From NCBI RefSeq assembly GCF_014083945.1, contig NZ_CP046444.1, forward strand, positions 3,410,001 through 3,474,000: a stretch of 64,000 nucleotides of DNA, written 5' to 3'. Position numbers and translations under genes: made by a program. The first letter of the stretch is position 1. The number at the start of each line of letters is the position of its first letter. This DNA is from Granulicella sp. 5B5. GTDB lineage: Bacteria > Acidobacteriota > Terriglobia > Terriglobales > Acidobacteriaceae. This document shows, piece after piece, positions 27,279 through 36,839 of the stretch. Under the pieces are notes generated by a model that saw only the letters and a list, made by a program, of their open reading frames with translations, did not search any database and had not been told where the DNA came from.

Positions 27279-27655
27279 CAATTTGTCCTCACTGGATATG
27301 CTATTTCTCGTGGTGCTTGTATTTCTTCAACAGGGGCTACCTTGGAAACCTGGGTGAAGCGCACAATTCTCGGCAGCGCGGAGAACGAGTGAACAACATG
27401 AAGCTGAACGCGTGATGCACGGAAAGAAAAGTTTCAACGTGGGCATGGCACAACGGGGGGCCATATCCTTGGAATCCTGGGGAGGGATGCACGTCTGCCC
27501 ACAGGGGAGTATGGGCTTTTGATGAATTTGTATAAAAATACTATATGTCAGCTTGTCGAGCAAGGACTAATTAACGCAGACGGCAAAAAGTTGCCTGCGC
27601 AGACATGGATGACTTATTGCGACAAGGGTCGATTGATCAATAGCATCTTGGTCGA
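27279..27655. other. Spacer upstream of the third receptor
   Basis: 377 bases with no credible gene or strong hairpin. It must hold the receptor promoter on the minus strand and the 3' end of the M20 amidohydrolase transcript; neither could be pinned to a motif. An AT-rich patch lies at 27525-27550. Confidence 0.3.
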
Positions 27656-29161
27656 TCAGTTTCCGCGGTAGTTGATAAGTGGCTTCTGGTCAACAGGGAT
27701 AGGCGAGTGATAGGTCTTGCCGGTCATCTTCCGCGCAAAGTCGGCCTTCGCTGCTGTTACAAGCTCAGGCTTCGTGAACAGATCGGCAGCCGTCAGGGCA
27801 AGAGCTTTGGAGGCGATGATCATGCCATCCTGTCCGATGCTCATGCCGGCTGAGGCGGTAGCCTGCCAGGTGTGTGCGGCCACGCCGGGTACGAACGTCG
27901 CGGTGGTGAAGCCGATCGTCGGCACCACCCAGCTCACATCGCCGACATCGGTCGAAGCCGAAGGCGCATTCGGGTCGACAGGACGCAGCGGCTCGATCGT
28001 ATCCGTCTGATCCAGGCTCGGCACCGTATCGATACCCAAAGTCTTTTGCAGCCGCAGCGCAAACTCTTTCTGCGAGGCGTCCATCGTGTAGCCGCCCACC
28101 TCCTCAAGGTTCTTCTGCGCGACGGGCGCTAATGCATCGTTGCCCACAATGTTGGCATCGCTGCCGATGCCGGTGACCTCGAGCGTAGTGCCTGTCATCA
28201 GCGCCGCGCCCTGCGCAATCTTCAGGATGCGGTCCCATATGCCTGTAAGCACAGTGTTGGAAGGGTTGCGCGCCATCAGGTCCATCTGCGCCAGGTCCGG
28301 CACGATGTTCGGCGCCACGCCTCCTTTGGAGATGATGTAGTGCACACGCGAGTTGCTCGGTATGTGCTCTCGCATAAACTCGATGCCTGTCCCCATCAGC
28401 ATCACGGCGTCGAGCGCGGACCGGCCGCGATCTGGAGCCATCGCAGCATGGGCAGCGATGCCGTGGAAGGTGAACTTCGCCGAGTCCACTGCGAGCAGGC
28501 CGCCGTTGATCACACCATTGCGGTCGCCCGGGTGCCAGTGCAGCACCACATCGACGTCTTTAAACAAGCCGTCGCGCACCATGTAGACCTTGCCAGAGCC
28601 GCCCTCCTCCGCAGGCGTGCCGTAGTACCGCAGCGTGCCCGCGATGTGGTTGGCCTGCATGTACTCCTTCACCGAAACAGCCGCGAGCGCAGCGCCAGAG
28701 CCCAGCAGGTTGTGGCCGCAGCCGTGCCCCGGTGCGTTGGCGACGACCGGCTCGCGGTCGGGTGTCGTCTGCTGCGAGAGGCCGGGCAGGGCATCGAACT
28801 CGCCCAGGATCGCAATGACGGGTTTGCCCTCGCCATAGCTGGCGATGAATGCCGTCGGCTCATCGGCCACGCCGGCTTCCACCTTGAACCCGGCCGCCTT
28901 CATCTGCGTTTGCAGCAGCGCCGAGCTCTTGCTCTCGTGATAGCCAAGCTCGGCGTAGCCCCATATCTCTTTGGAGACCTGTTTCCAGTTCGCCGCTCCC
29001 GCATCCACCAGCTGCTCAACCTGCTTATGCGCCGAAGCTGTGGATTGGGCCTGCACGGGCGCGGTCACATAAAGACCCAGACAGAATGTGGAAGTGGCAA
29101 CGGCCATCAGGCTGCGGAGGGTGCGTGGAAAGGCAATCTGCATGCTATTGAATATCGTCAT
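27656..29161 (-). CDS. Exported M20-family amidohydrolase (AbgB/aminoacylase type)
   Basis: About 501 residues. ATG 29161 is preferred: GAAGGA lies eight bases before it, whereas the ATG at 29170 overlaps that site. A signal peptide ends at about VQAQST. Metal-site segments of M20 enzymes are present: PGHGCGHNLLGSG, TPAEEGGSGKVYMV, LHWHPGDRNG and the dimerisation-region GIAAHAAMAPDRGRSALDAV. M20D members cleave N-acyl or p-aminobenzoyl-glutamate amide bonds. It faces, across 208 bases, a GCPII-like M28 peptidase, so both may work on gamma- or alpha-glutamyl substrates outside the cytoplasm; that link is inference. Amidohydrolase class is firm, substrate not. Confidence 0.85.
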   Translation of the reverse strand: MTIFNSMQIAFPRTLRSLMAVATSTFCLGLYVTAPVQAQSTASAHKQVEQLVDAGAANWKQVSKEIWGYAELGYHESKSSALLQTQMKAAGFKVEAGVADEPTAFIASYGEGKPVIAILGEFDALPGLSQQTTPDREPVVANAPGHGCGHNLLGSGAALAAVSVKEYMQANHIAGTLRYYGTPAEEGGSGKVYMVRDGLFKDVDVVLHWHPGDRNGVINGGLLAVDSAKFTFHGIAAHAAMAPDRGRSALDAVMLMGTGIEFMREHIPSNSRVHYIISKGGVAPNIVPDLAQMDLMARNPSNTVLTGIWDRILKIAQGAALMTGTTLEVTGIGSDANIVGNDALAPVAQKNLEEVGGYTMDASQKEFALRLQKTLGIDTVPSLDQTDTIEPLRPVDPNAPSASTDVGDVSWVVPTIGFTTATFVPGVAAHTWQATASAGMSIGQDGMIIASKALALTAADLFTKPELVTAAKADFARKMTGKTYHSPIPVDQKPLINYRGN

Positions 29162-29369
29162 TGGCGGCATCCTTCAAAGGGCTTTGAGATAGATCTGCGA
29201 GGCCTGAAGAAGCATGGAACAACCCCCATGCGCATCGGCAGGGCAGGGAGAACAAAGTTGACACTATGCGTGGAGACTATTACAACCCAAAGTACACCGC
29301 AATTGTTCGTGGCCCTGTCAGCCACACTCCATTCATTTCCATTCCTTGTTTTAGCGAGGTGATTGTCGC

Positions 29370-31613
29370 ATGCGCCGTCTTACTGTTTGCCTTCTATCGC
29401 TTTCCATGGCGGCCTATGCCGTGGAGCCCACACAGACCGCGCCTCTGCGCGGCTACACCGCAGAGCATTCGGCCACCGAGATCCAATGGGAGCAGAAGTT
29501 CCGCGCGATTCCCAATACGGACAATCTCCGCGAAAACATGCGCCGCCTCTCTGCGCGCCCGCACCACGTCGGCTCACCCTATGACAAGGACAACGCCGAG
29601 TGGCTCCTTGCGCAGCTGAAGTCCTACGGTCTCGACGCCAAGATCGAACAGTTTGAGGCCCTCTTCCCGACGCCGAAGTCGCGCAAACTCGAGCTGCTTG
29701 GCCCCAACAAGTTTGAAGCGAAGCTCGAAGAGCCGGCCCTGGCAATCGACCCCACATCCGCTCAGAAGAGCGAGCAACTGCCCACGTACAACGCCTACTC
29801 GCGCGATGGCGATGTGACCGCTCCGCTGGTCTATGTGAACTACGGAGCGCCTGCCGACTACGAAGAGCTTGAGCGGATGGGAGTCTCTGTGAAGGGCGCC
29901 ATCGTCATCGCGCGCTACGGCCAGACCTGGCGCGGCATCAAGCCGAAACTCGCTGCGCAGCACGGCGCGGTGGGTTGTCTCATCTACTCCGACCCCAAGG
30001 ACGATGGCTACTCCCGCGGCGGGTCGTATCCGGAAGGACCGATGCGTCCGCCCGAAGGCGTGCAGCGCGGCAGTGTCATGGACATGCCTGTCTACCCCGG
30101 CGACCCACAGACGCCCGGCATCGGCGCAAAGCCCGGCGTCAAGCTCATCCCGCTCGACAAGGTTCAGACGATCACGAAGATCCCCGTGATGCCGATCTCC
30201 TATGAGGATGCGAAGCCGTTCCTGCTGGCGCTCGGTGGCCAGGTGGTGCCGGACGCGTGGCGCGGCGACCTGCCACTCACCTATAGGACCGGCCCCAGCA
30301 AGGTCATGGCGCATCTCGCGCTCTCGTTCAACTGGGACCGCAAGCCGCTCTACGATGTCGTCGCAACGATCCCCGGTGCGACCTTCCCTGACCAGTGGGT
30401 CATCCGTGGCAACCACCATGACGCATGGGTCAACGGCGCTGGCGATCCGATCAGCGGCGCCAGCCCCGAACTCGAAGAAGCGCGCGGCCTGGGCGAGCTG
30501 CTCAAGCAGGGCTGGAAGCCCGCGCGCACCATCATCTACTGCTGGTGGGACGGCGAAGAGCCCGCTCTCCTCGGCTCCACCGAGTGGGCGGAGTTCCACG
30601 CAACAGAGTTGAAGGAGCACGCCGTCGCCTACTTCAACTCCGACGGCAACGGCCGCGGCTTCTTCCGTGCGGAAGGCGCGCACTCGCTAGAAAACTTCAT
30701 CAACAGCGTTGCGAAGGATGTCACGGACCCCGAAACCGGCATGTCCGTATGGAAACGCGCCCGGCTTGCGGCAATGGTGCGTACAGGTCGCGGCGGCGAA
30801 GGCGGCGCGGAGTCGCGCAACCGTCCTGACACGCGCATCGGCGCACTCGGTTCCGGCTCGGACTACACCGTCTTCATCGACCATCTCGGGATCGCCAGCG
30901 CCAACCTCGGCTACGGCGGCGAGGATGAAGGCGGCGGCCAGTATCACTCCATCTACGACGACTTCTACTGGTACACGCACTACTCGGATACCAACTTCGC
31001 CTACGGCCGTGCGCTCGCGCAGACCGCCGGCACGATGATGATGCGCATGGCAGACGCCGATGTGATCCCCTACCAGTTCACCGACGAAGCGGACACGGTG
31101 CACAACTACGTCACCGAGGTGAAGAAGCTCGCCGACACCATGCGTGCTCAGACGAAGGAGCGCAACATGGCCATCGCCGAAGGCGCCTACAAGGCGGCTG
31201 CCGACCCGAAGAAGGTCAGCGTTCCACCGCCGGTTGAACCTGTGCCGCCGTATCTGAACTTCGCGCCTCTCGATCAGGCATCCGACGATCTCACAGCGGC
31301 CGCAGCGGCTTATGAGAAGGCGTTTACAGCGCATGCCGCCAGTGGCGACAGCGCGGTGAACCCCGAGCTCATCAAGACCGAGCGAGCGCTGACCGATCCC
31401 ACTGGCCTGCCCAACCGCCCATGGTTTGAGAACATGGTCTATGCTCCTGGCTTCTACACCGGCTACGGAGTGAAGACGTTGCCTGCTGTACGTGAGGCGA
31501 TCGAGCAGAAGGACTGGTCGATCGTCGACGCGGAGATTGCCCGCACGGCAGCGGCACTTGAGCGCGAGGTTGGCATACTGAAGGCCGCTACGAAGATGCT
31601 CGCACAAAGCTAA
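29370..31613 (+). CDS. Exported M28 metallopeptidase, glutamate carboxypeptidase II (PSMA)-like
   Basis: 747 residues; ATG with GAGGTG about eight bases before. A signal peptide is followed by the three GCPII parts. A protease-associated domain (about 150-290) has GAIVIARYGQTWRGIKPKLA. The M28 di-zinc core has NHHDAWVNGAGDP, WWDGEEPALLGSTEW, FNSDGNGRG and the late histidine in YHSIYDDFYWYTHY. A C-terminal transferrin-receptor-like helical dimerisation domain starts about residue 610. Length and order match eukaryotic PSMA/NAALADase closely. These enzymes remove C-terminal glutamate from small peptides or folyl-polyglutamate. Divergent from the M20 amidohydrolase; physiological substrate unknown. 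Confidence 0.9.
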   Translation: MRRLTVCLLSLSMAAYAVEPTQTAPLRGYTAEHSATEIQWEQKFRAIPNTDNLRENMRRLSARPHHVGSPYDKDNAEWLLAQLKSYGLDAKIEQFEALFPTPKSRKLELLGPNKFEAKLEEPALAIDPTSAQKSEQLPTYNAYSRDGDVTAPLVYVNYGAPADYEELERMGVSVKGAIVIARYGQTWRGIKPKLAAQHGAVGCLIYSDPKDDGYSRGGSYPEGPMRPPEGVQRGSVMDMPVYPGDPQTPGIGAKPGVKLIPLDKVQTITKIPVMPISYEDAKPFLLALGGQVVPDAWRGDLPLTYRTGPSKVMAHLALSFNWDRKPLYDVVATIPGATFPDQWVIRGNHHDAWVNGAGDPISGASPELEEARGLGELLKQGWKPARTIIYCWWDGEEPALLGSTEWAEFHATELKEHAVAYFNSDGNGRGFFRAEGAHSLENFINSVAKDVTDPETGMSVWKRARLAAMVRTGRGGEGGAESRNRPDTRIGALGSGSDYTVFIDHLGIASANLGYGGEDEGGGQYHSIYDDFYWYTHYSDTNFAYGRALAQTAGTMMMRMADADVIPYQFTDEADTVHNYVTEVKKLADTMRAQTKERNMAIAEGAYKAAADPKKVSVPPPVEPVPPYLNFAPLDQASDDLTAAAAAYEKAFTAHAASGDSAVNPELIKTERALTDPTGLPNRPWFENMVYAPGFYTGYGVKTLPAVREAIEQKDWSIVDAEIARTAAALEREVGILKAATKMLAQS

Positions 31614-31718
31614 ACCTGTGAAAGAATTTCGTACAGTCCACACGATGCGCCAGCGCCAGCTGGCGCATCGTACTTTGCAGAGTACTTTGCGGGTTTGGGC
31701 GGCATCAAGGAGTTGGCG

Positions 31719-33098
31719 ATGAACAAGACATTCGACGCAATCATTGTGGGTGCCGGGCAGGCCGGCCCATCGCTTGCTGGCCGGTTCAACGACGCGGGTA
31801 AGAGCGTAGCGCTGATCGAACGCAAGCTGCTCGGCGGCACCTGCGTGAACACCGGCTGCACCCCGACCAAGGCCATGGTCGCCAGCGCTTACGCCGCGCA
31901 CCTGATTCGCCGCGCCTCTGACTTCGGACTTCCGGCACAGCAGCTCGTGGGTGTGGACCTGGCCGCAGTGAAGCGCAGAAAGGATTCCATCGTCAGCAAG
32001 TCGCGTCAAAGCCTGGAGAAGTGGCTTACGGGGATGGAGCACTGCACTCTCATCCGCGGCACCGCACGGCTCTCCGGCCCGCACTCCATCACAGTCAACG
32101 ACGAGGTGTTGCAGGCTAAACAGATATTCCTGAACGTCGGCACCAGGGCATTCGTCCCCAACATACCCGGCATCGACGAAGTTCCCTGGCTGACGAATAC
32201 AACGATTCTTGAGCTCGAAACCCTGCCGGAGCACCTCGTCATCGTCGGTGGCAACTACGTTGGCCTTGAGTTCGCGCAGATCTTTCGTCGCTTCGGTTCG
32301 GAGGTCACAGTCGTCGAACGCAAGCCCAGGCTCGTCAGTCATGAGGACACCGACGTCTCCGACGAAGTACAAAAGATCCTTGAGAGTGAAGGCATCCACA
32401 TTCGCACCGGCGCCGAATGCATCCGTTTGGAGAGGCTCGGCTCGCAGCCGATCGTCCACGTGGACTGTACCGATGGCGAGCCCGCGATCAAGGCAAGTCA
32501 CGTGTTGCTGGCCACCGGACGCACCCCCAATACCGACGACCTTGGCCTCGAGTCGGCCGGTATCGAACGCGACGAACATGGCTTCATCCCGGTAAATGCG
32601 CGCCTCGAAACCTCTGCCCCCGGCATATGGGCTTTGGGCGACTGCAACGGCCGCGGCGCCTTCACCCACACCTCTTACAACGACTACGAGATCGCCGCCG
32701 CGAACCTCCTCGATGGCGGCTCGCGCAGTGTCGACGACCGCATCCCATGCAGCGCGCTCTTCATTGACCCGCCTCTCGCGCATATTGGCATGAACGAGCA
32801 TGAGGTACGCGAGCGCGGCAAGCCGGCATTGATCGGCATGCGCTCTATGACGCGCGTCGGCCGCGCTGTCGAGAAAGGCGAGACCAGCGGCTTCATGAAG
32901 GTGCTCGTCGACGCAGAAAACCAGCAGATCCTCGGCGCGACGATTCTCGGTACAGGTGGCGATGAGGCGATCCACTGTATCCTCACCGCCATGTATGCGC
33001 ACCAGCCCGCGTCATTGCTGCAACACTCAGTGCACATCCATCCAACAGTCGCCGAACTGATTCCCACGGTCTTCGGCGAACTCAAACCTCTCATCTGA
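31719..33098 (+). CDS. FAD-dependent pyridine nucleotide-disulfide oxidoreductase (mercuric reductase/lipoamide dehydrogenase group)
   Basis: 459 residues. ATG 31719 has AAGGAG six bases upstream and opens with the FAD-binding GAGQAGPSLAG. The redox pair is in GGTCVNTGCTPTK. NAD(P)H binding is at VIVGGNYVGLEFAQIF, the second FAD motif at ALGDCNGRGAFTH, and the dimer-interface HIHPTVAEL stands near the end. MerA-specific parts (N-terminal heavy-metal domain, C-terminal vicinal cysteines) are absent, and no lipoyl enzyme complex is nearby, so neither exact name is warranted. It is followed, convergently, by a two-component system. Cytoplasmic flavoenzyme; electron acceptor unknown. Confidence 0.87.
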   Translation: MNKTFDAIIVGAGQAGPSLAGRFNDAGKSVALIERKLLGGTCVNTGCTPTKAMVASAYAAHLIRRASDFGLPAQQLVGVDLAAVKRRKDSIVSKSRQSLEKWLTGMEHCTLIRGTARLSGPHSITVNDEVLQAKQIFLNVGTRAFVPNIPGIDEVPWLTNTTILELETLPEHLVIVGGNYVGLEFAQIFRRFGSEVTVVERKPRLVSHEDTDVSDEVQKILESEGIHIRTGAECIRLERLGSQPIVHVDCTDGEPAIKASHVLLATGRTPNTDDLGLESAGIERDEHGFIPVNARLETSAPGIWALGDCNGRGAFTHTSYNDYEIAAANLLDGGSRSVDDRIPCSALFIDPPLAHIGMNEHEVRERGKPALIGMRSMTRVGRAVEKGETSGFMKVLVDAENQQILGATILGTGGDEAIHCILTAMYAHQPASLLQHSVHIHPTVAELIPTVFGELKPLI

Positions 33099-33172
33099 AC
33101 CAAGCTCGCGACGTAAATCCTCAATAGAGAACCGCAACCGCCGCCAGCGAGAGCAGGTCTCCGAATCGGAGA

Positions 33173-34648
33173 TCAACTCTCGCTGACGGAAGTTAGCAAC
33201 GGACCTGGCGCATGCGCCACCTTTTGCTCAGCGAGTGGCAGCAGAACGGATAAACGCGCACCGCCCTGTACAAGGTTCGTCGCCTCGACTGACCCAGCGT
33301 GCGCCTTCACCACGGCATGCACAAAGGCCAGTCCCAGCCCGTGCCCGCGGGAGCTCGCGCTCTTTACCCCCTGCTCGAATAAACGGTTCCGGATCTCCTC
33401 GCTGAACCCCGGGCCATCGTCTTCAACGCGAAGAGACGCCTCCTGTCCTTGCTGCTGCAGCGTAATCTGAACGGTGCTGGATGCAGGCAGATGTTTCAGC
33501 TCGTTGTCGAGAAGGTTGGAGACGGTGCGATGCAGGAGAGCTGCATCGGCGCTGACAAAGAGCGGGCCTGAGCTTCGCAGCCGGATTCGGATACCGCTCT
33601 CCGTCATGGAGGGCTCATACAGATCGATCATGGCGCGCAGCATCTCGTCCAGGTCCACCTGCGTCCGCGACAATCGCAGGGCGTTGGCCTTCGCCTCGGC
33701 CACATCCAGTGACGAGTCGAGAAAGTCGCATAGCCGGTCGAGCTCTTCGATCGCGCTTACGATGGGATCGGCCTGTTCGATGTGCAATCCGCTCGAAAGC
33801 GACATCTCCAGTTTGCCCCGTATCGCCGTAAGCGGGCTGCGCATGTCATGCGCCAGCGAGTCGGTGATCGTATGCAGCTGATGCATCGAAGTTTCGATGC
33901 GGTCGAGCATGTGGTTCAACGTCCGCGCAAGATTTCCAACCTCGTCGCGTCGCCCGGTCGTGGGCACGCGGCGGCTCAGGTCGGAGTCTCCAATCTTGGA
34001 CGCTGCCTCCGTGATGTCGCGCACATGCCCCAGCATCTTGCGTGTCGTCAGGAAGATGATGAGGGCTCCGAACCCTACAATCGCCAGCCACCACAGGGTG
34101 AAACGCAGCCGCAGGTTTCTCAATACATGGTGCTGATCGCGTTCCGAAAGCCCCAGGTAGATTCGGCTGCCATCATTCACCGAGGTGCTCACAACGCGGA
34201 AGGGAAACTTGAAGCCGGCAACATGGATGTCGGTGGCTACGCCCGGCTTGGCACGGCTCGAATGGATTGCCTGAAGCACCGGAGCGACGTTCCCGGCGCC
34301 CACCCACAACAGCGGCAGGCCCTCGCGCGACGTCTGCAGAAAGAACACGGCGTCGTTCTCCGGAGCATCGCTGCGCGAACGATCGGGGACCTCTCTGCTG
34401 GCCAGCTCCGCAACCTCGCCGACGACCCTGTTATAGAGGCGGTCTTTCGGGGTGCGTTCCGCAACATCGTTCAGCACCTGCACCTCACCGGAGAGCCACG
34501 CATCGCTGCGCCTCTGGATGTCATTCGCCATGAACTGGTGGAGCGCGATAAACACCAGCATGGCGCCGGCTGCAAAGGCCAGCGTCCCCCACAACGATAT
34601 GCGCCACGCCGCGCTGCGTGTCGGTAGGTTAGCGGTCTTTGAGGACAT
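33173..34648 (-). CDS. Sensor histidine kinase (OmpR-system partner)
   Basis: About 491 residues. ATG 34648 with GAGGT seven bases before is chosen over a longer in-frame start. Two membrane helices (about 15-37 and 175-195) bracket a periplasmic sensor region; then HAMP, a HisKA dimerisation helix with phospho-acceptor His in LAHDMRSPLTAIRG, and an ATPase domain with N box (LLDNELKHLP), G1 (VEDDGPGFS) and G2 (GHGLGLAFVHAVV). The first 20 bases overlap the end of the response regulator, so translation is coupled. The signal is unknown. The architecture resembles CusS/TctE-type kinases, but no metal gene is adjacent. Confidence 0.92.
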   Translation of the reverse strand: MSSKTANLPTRSAAWRISLWGTLAFAAGAMLVFIALHQFMANDIQRRSDAWLSGEVQVLNDVAERTPKDRLYNRVVGEVAELASREVPDRSRSDAPENDAVFFLQTSREGLPLLWVGAGNVAPVLQAIHSSRAKPGVATDIHVAGFKFPFRVVSTSVNDGSRIYLGLSERDQHHVLRNLRLRFTLWWLAIVGFGALIIFLTTRKMLGHVRDITEAASKIGDSDLSRRVPTTGRRDEVGNLARTLNHMLDRIETSMHQLHTITDSLAHDMRSPLTAIRGKLEMSLSSGLHIEQADPIVSAIEELDRLCDFLDSSLDVAEAKANALRLSRTQVDLDEMLRAMIDLYEPSMTESGIRIRLRSSGPLFVSADAALLHRTVSNLLDNELKHLPASSTVQITLQQQGQEASLRVEDDGPGFSEEIRNRLFEQGVKSASSRGHGLGLAFVHAVVKAHAGSVEATNLVQGGARLSVLLPLAEQKVAHAPGPLLTSVSES

Positions 34649-35306
34649 AGCCAACACCTCGCAGTGTCTTGATCAGCGGCTCGCACCCCTCGGTGTCCAC
34701 CTTGCCGCGCAGGCGATAAATATGCACATCCACCACGTTGGTGTCCGGGTGGATACGCATGCCCCACACCTGATCGAGGATCATGGCGCGTGTAACGACA
34801 CGTCCGGCATTGCGTACCAGATATTCGAGCAGTACGAACTCCTGCGGACTCAGGTGCAGCACCTCGCCGTTGCGCGTGGCGCGTCGCTTTAGCAGATCGA
34901 GCTCAAGGTCGAGCACTGTCAGCCGGGTGGACTCCATGGCCGTCGGCGCATTGCGTTTCAGCACATTCCGAAGGCGAGCCAACAGCTCCGCGAACGCGAA
35001 CGGCTTCGTCAGGTAATCATCGCCGCCTTGTTCCAGGCCGCGTACGCGGTCATCCACCGAACGTCGCGCGGAAAGAATCACCACCGGCGCTGTAACGCCC
35101 AGACTGCGCAGGCGAAGGATAAGGTCGATGCCATCCTGGTCCGGCAGCCCCAGGTCGACGATAAGCGCGTCGTAGCTGTGTGTGCGAGTGAGTGTCTCGG
35201 CCGTGCCGCCATCACCCGCGACATCGACCCTATAGCCGGCCTCGGTCAGCGACTCTTTCAGGAAGCCCTGTATCTCGATTTCATCTTCAACGACTAGGAG
35301 CCGCAT
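34629..35306 (-). CDS. OmpR/PhoB-family response regulator
   Basis: 225 residues from ATG 35306, the usual CusR/QseB length; an in-frame TTG 18 bases upstream is less likely. The receiver domain has the acidic pair in VVEDEIEIQ, the phospho-Asp in LIVDLGLPDQDG and Lys in DDYLTKPFAF. The C-terminal winged helix (about 125-223) has LDLLKRRATRNGE, LSPQEFVLLEYL and RGVGYVLKD. It is upstream of and overlaps its kinase gene. The likely promoter is in 35307-35400, but no repeated half-site was found there. Confidence 0.92.
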   Translation of the reverse strand: MRLLVVEDEIEIQGFLKESLTEAGYRVDVAGDGGTAETLTRTHSYDALIVDLGLPDQDGIDLILRLRSLGVTAPVVILSARRSVDDRVRGLEQGGDDYLTKPFAFAELLARLRNVLKRNAPTAMESTRLTVLDLELDLLKRRATRNGEVLHLSPQEFVLLEYLVRNAGRVVTRAMILDQVWGMRIHPDTNVVDVHIYRLRGKVDTEGCEPLIKTLRGVGYVLKDR

Positions 35307-35644
35307 GACATGATGGTAAGCCAAAAAGCCGCATTCGCGACTGCCTTCAAAGAGCGGTTCTCGCGGCCCTTTCGTTCCGCAAAACCATGGCCGGACATGA
35401 ACGAAAAGTCATCACCAAATGGAGAAGGGAACCATCGACTTCGACAGCATCTCCTGTACGATCTCGGATGAGGCCGTAATCGTCGCCGGCAGCGGCAAGA
35501 AGCAGCTCACGCAGGATATTCAGCAGTTCCTTGCGCACTCTGCTCTCCACGTTCATGCTGCCTTGTCGCAAGTAATCTCTTTCTGCAAGCGGAACGGCCG
35601 CGCAGCATCGCCGCGCGGCCGTTCCGTTTGAAAGAACAACTGGG
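35307..35644. other. Spacer upstream of the response regulator
   Basis: 338 bases. I see no convincing gene; short frames on both strands (35419-35631 plus, 35347-35571 minus) have no recognisable features. It ends with the hairpin at 35587-35629. Confidence 0.3.
35587..35629 (-). terminator. GC-rich hairpin after the coiled-coil protein gene
   Basis: CGGAACGGCCGCGC (35590-35603) pairs perfectly with GCGCGGCCGTTCCG (35613-35626), extendable to 17 pairs with a wobble, loop AGCATCGCC. It lies 16 bases beyond the minus-strand stop at 35645. The following sequence on that strand has few T residues. Confidence 0.65.
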
Positions 35645-36481
35645 TTAGGGAACCGCGATGGGGCTCGGTGCGCTCTTTGGTGTGCTCAGATAGCCTGTGA
35701 CCTGGTTCTTGCTGATGTCATTCACGACAATCTCAAACAGGGCAGGTGACTTGCCGGAGTAGAACTGCACCGGCTCATCGAGGTTCTTGTCCTTCTTCTC
35801 GATCTTCCTGTCATCCGAGTTCACCAGCAGCGTGTACTTCGAACGCTTCGGGTCGGCCTTCTTCAGCTCCACTTTGATCGTGCCCACGTTCTGCGCGCCC
35901 CCGCCCTTGTGCAGCGTGAACTCGTAGTAGTTGCGGTCGCCGCGGTGCTTCAACTCCTCAAGCTGCGAGTGGTTGGTTGCAATCAGTCCGCTCATCACCC
36001 CGGCATCGCCCATCACCCGCGTCAACTGGGTTTTGGTATCCGCCAGGTCAGCCTGCGTATTGGCAACATCTGTCTTCACGCCACCTACATCCGTCTTTAC
36101 GGCGCTCACGTCGCTCTGCACATCGCCGACCTGCTGCTGCGTAGCCTTCTGCTCGCGCGCCAAACGTGCCGCGTCAGCCCGCTCCGTAGCGACCAGTTGC
36201 TGCGAACGGTCTTCCAGTTGTTTTTGTGTTAAACCGACACTCTGTCCCAGGGCCTCACCCTGCGCCTTCAGTCGTTCGTTCGTGTCTTCAAGCTTCTGCG
36301 AGAGGACTGTGTTCTGTTTATTGGCTGCATCGAGCGACTGCTCGGCCTGGGTCAGATGGTTCTGCAGGCCGATGTTCCACCCCAGCGCCGCCAGGGCGGC
36401 TAACAGTCCTACAATCGATACACCGGAGAGCCATGCAGGTGCTCTGCTCTGCATTATCTCTTCGTGCTCAAGATCACTCAT
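35645..36481 (-). CDS. Inner-membrane-anchored coiled-coil protein, function unknown
   Basis: 278 residues. ATG 36481 is set by AAGGAGGAAA about ten bases upstream. A short cytoplasmic N-terminus is followed by one membrane helix (LSGVSIVGLLAALAALGWNI), a long coiled coil (about 40-165) and a beta-rich C-terminal domain (about 180-278; YEFTLHKGGGAQNVGTIKV, FEIVVNDISKNQVTGYLS). The coil holds heptad-like units such as SDVSAVKTDVGGVKTDVANT, as in tail-fibre stalks. The topology suggests a periplasmic stalk carrying a beta-domain. I do not recognise a named family. Single gene, own terminator. Confidence 0.75.
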   Translation of the reverse strand: MSDLEHEEIMQSRAPAWLSGVSIVGLLAALAALGWNIGLQNHLTQAEQSLDAANKQNTVLSQKLEDTNERLKAQGEALGQSVGLTQKQLEDRSQQLVATERADAARLAREQKATQQQVGDVQSDVSAVKTDVGGVKTDVANTQADLADTKTQLTRVMGDAGVMSGLIATNHSQLEELKHRGDRNYYEFTLHKGGGAQNVGTIKVELKKADPKRSKYTLLVNSDDRKIEKKDKNLDEPVQFYSGKSPALFEIVVNDISKNQVTGYLSTPKSAPSPIAVP

Positions 36482-36839
36482 ATCGTACTTTCCTCCTTGC
36501 GGACTTGACATGCTGAGGCCGCGTGCAAAAGCGCAGGCTGTAAAAGGAACCTCGCACGCTTAGACGCGGGTTGTTTCCGCTGAGATAGCCGGGACCGTAA
36601 TGAAACTTTGTAACAGGCCGATCAGAAGTTGCGGCGAAGCAATAATCATCCAGGACAAATAAATCCGGTCGAATCTGTCTGTTAGCGCCGCAAGCGACCA
36701 TCCCGGTAGCCCCAGCATACCTTGGCGATCCATCTCTGTGCGGCGAACTTACCTGTGAAAAGAACGTCGCCCGGCGATGTAGGGTGGGGAAACCGCCGCC
36801 ATCACGCGGTCGTTGCCTCGCCCTCGAGGGCGCCGCGCT
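36482..36839. other. Spacer between the coiled-coil gene and the DNA methyltransferase gene
   Basis: 358 bases with no supported gene. It contains the perfect 14-base palindrome CGCCCTCGAGGGCG (36819-36832) just beyond the methyltransferase stop, too short to call a terminator. No promoter motif was assigned. Confidence 0.3.

Noticed and set aside
30687-33002. A 771-codon open frame on the minus strand opposite the M28 peptidase and the flavoenzyme
   Set aside because: It crosses two firmly identified genes and their spacer, and its composition is an antisense image; long antisense frames are expected with this codon bias.
35347-35571. Small frames in the spacer upstream of the response regulator as genes
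   Set aside because: No recognisable motif, no ribosome site and frames on both strands of similar length; left as unexplained spacer.
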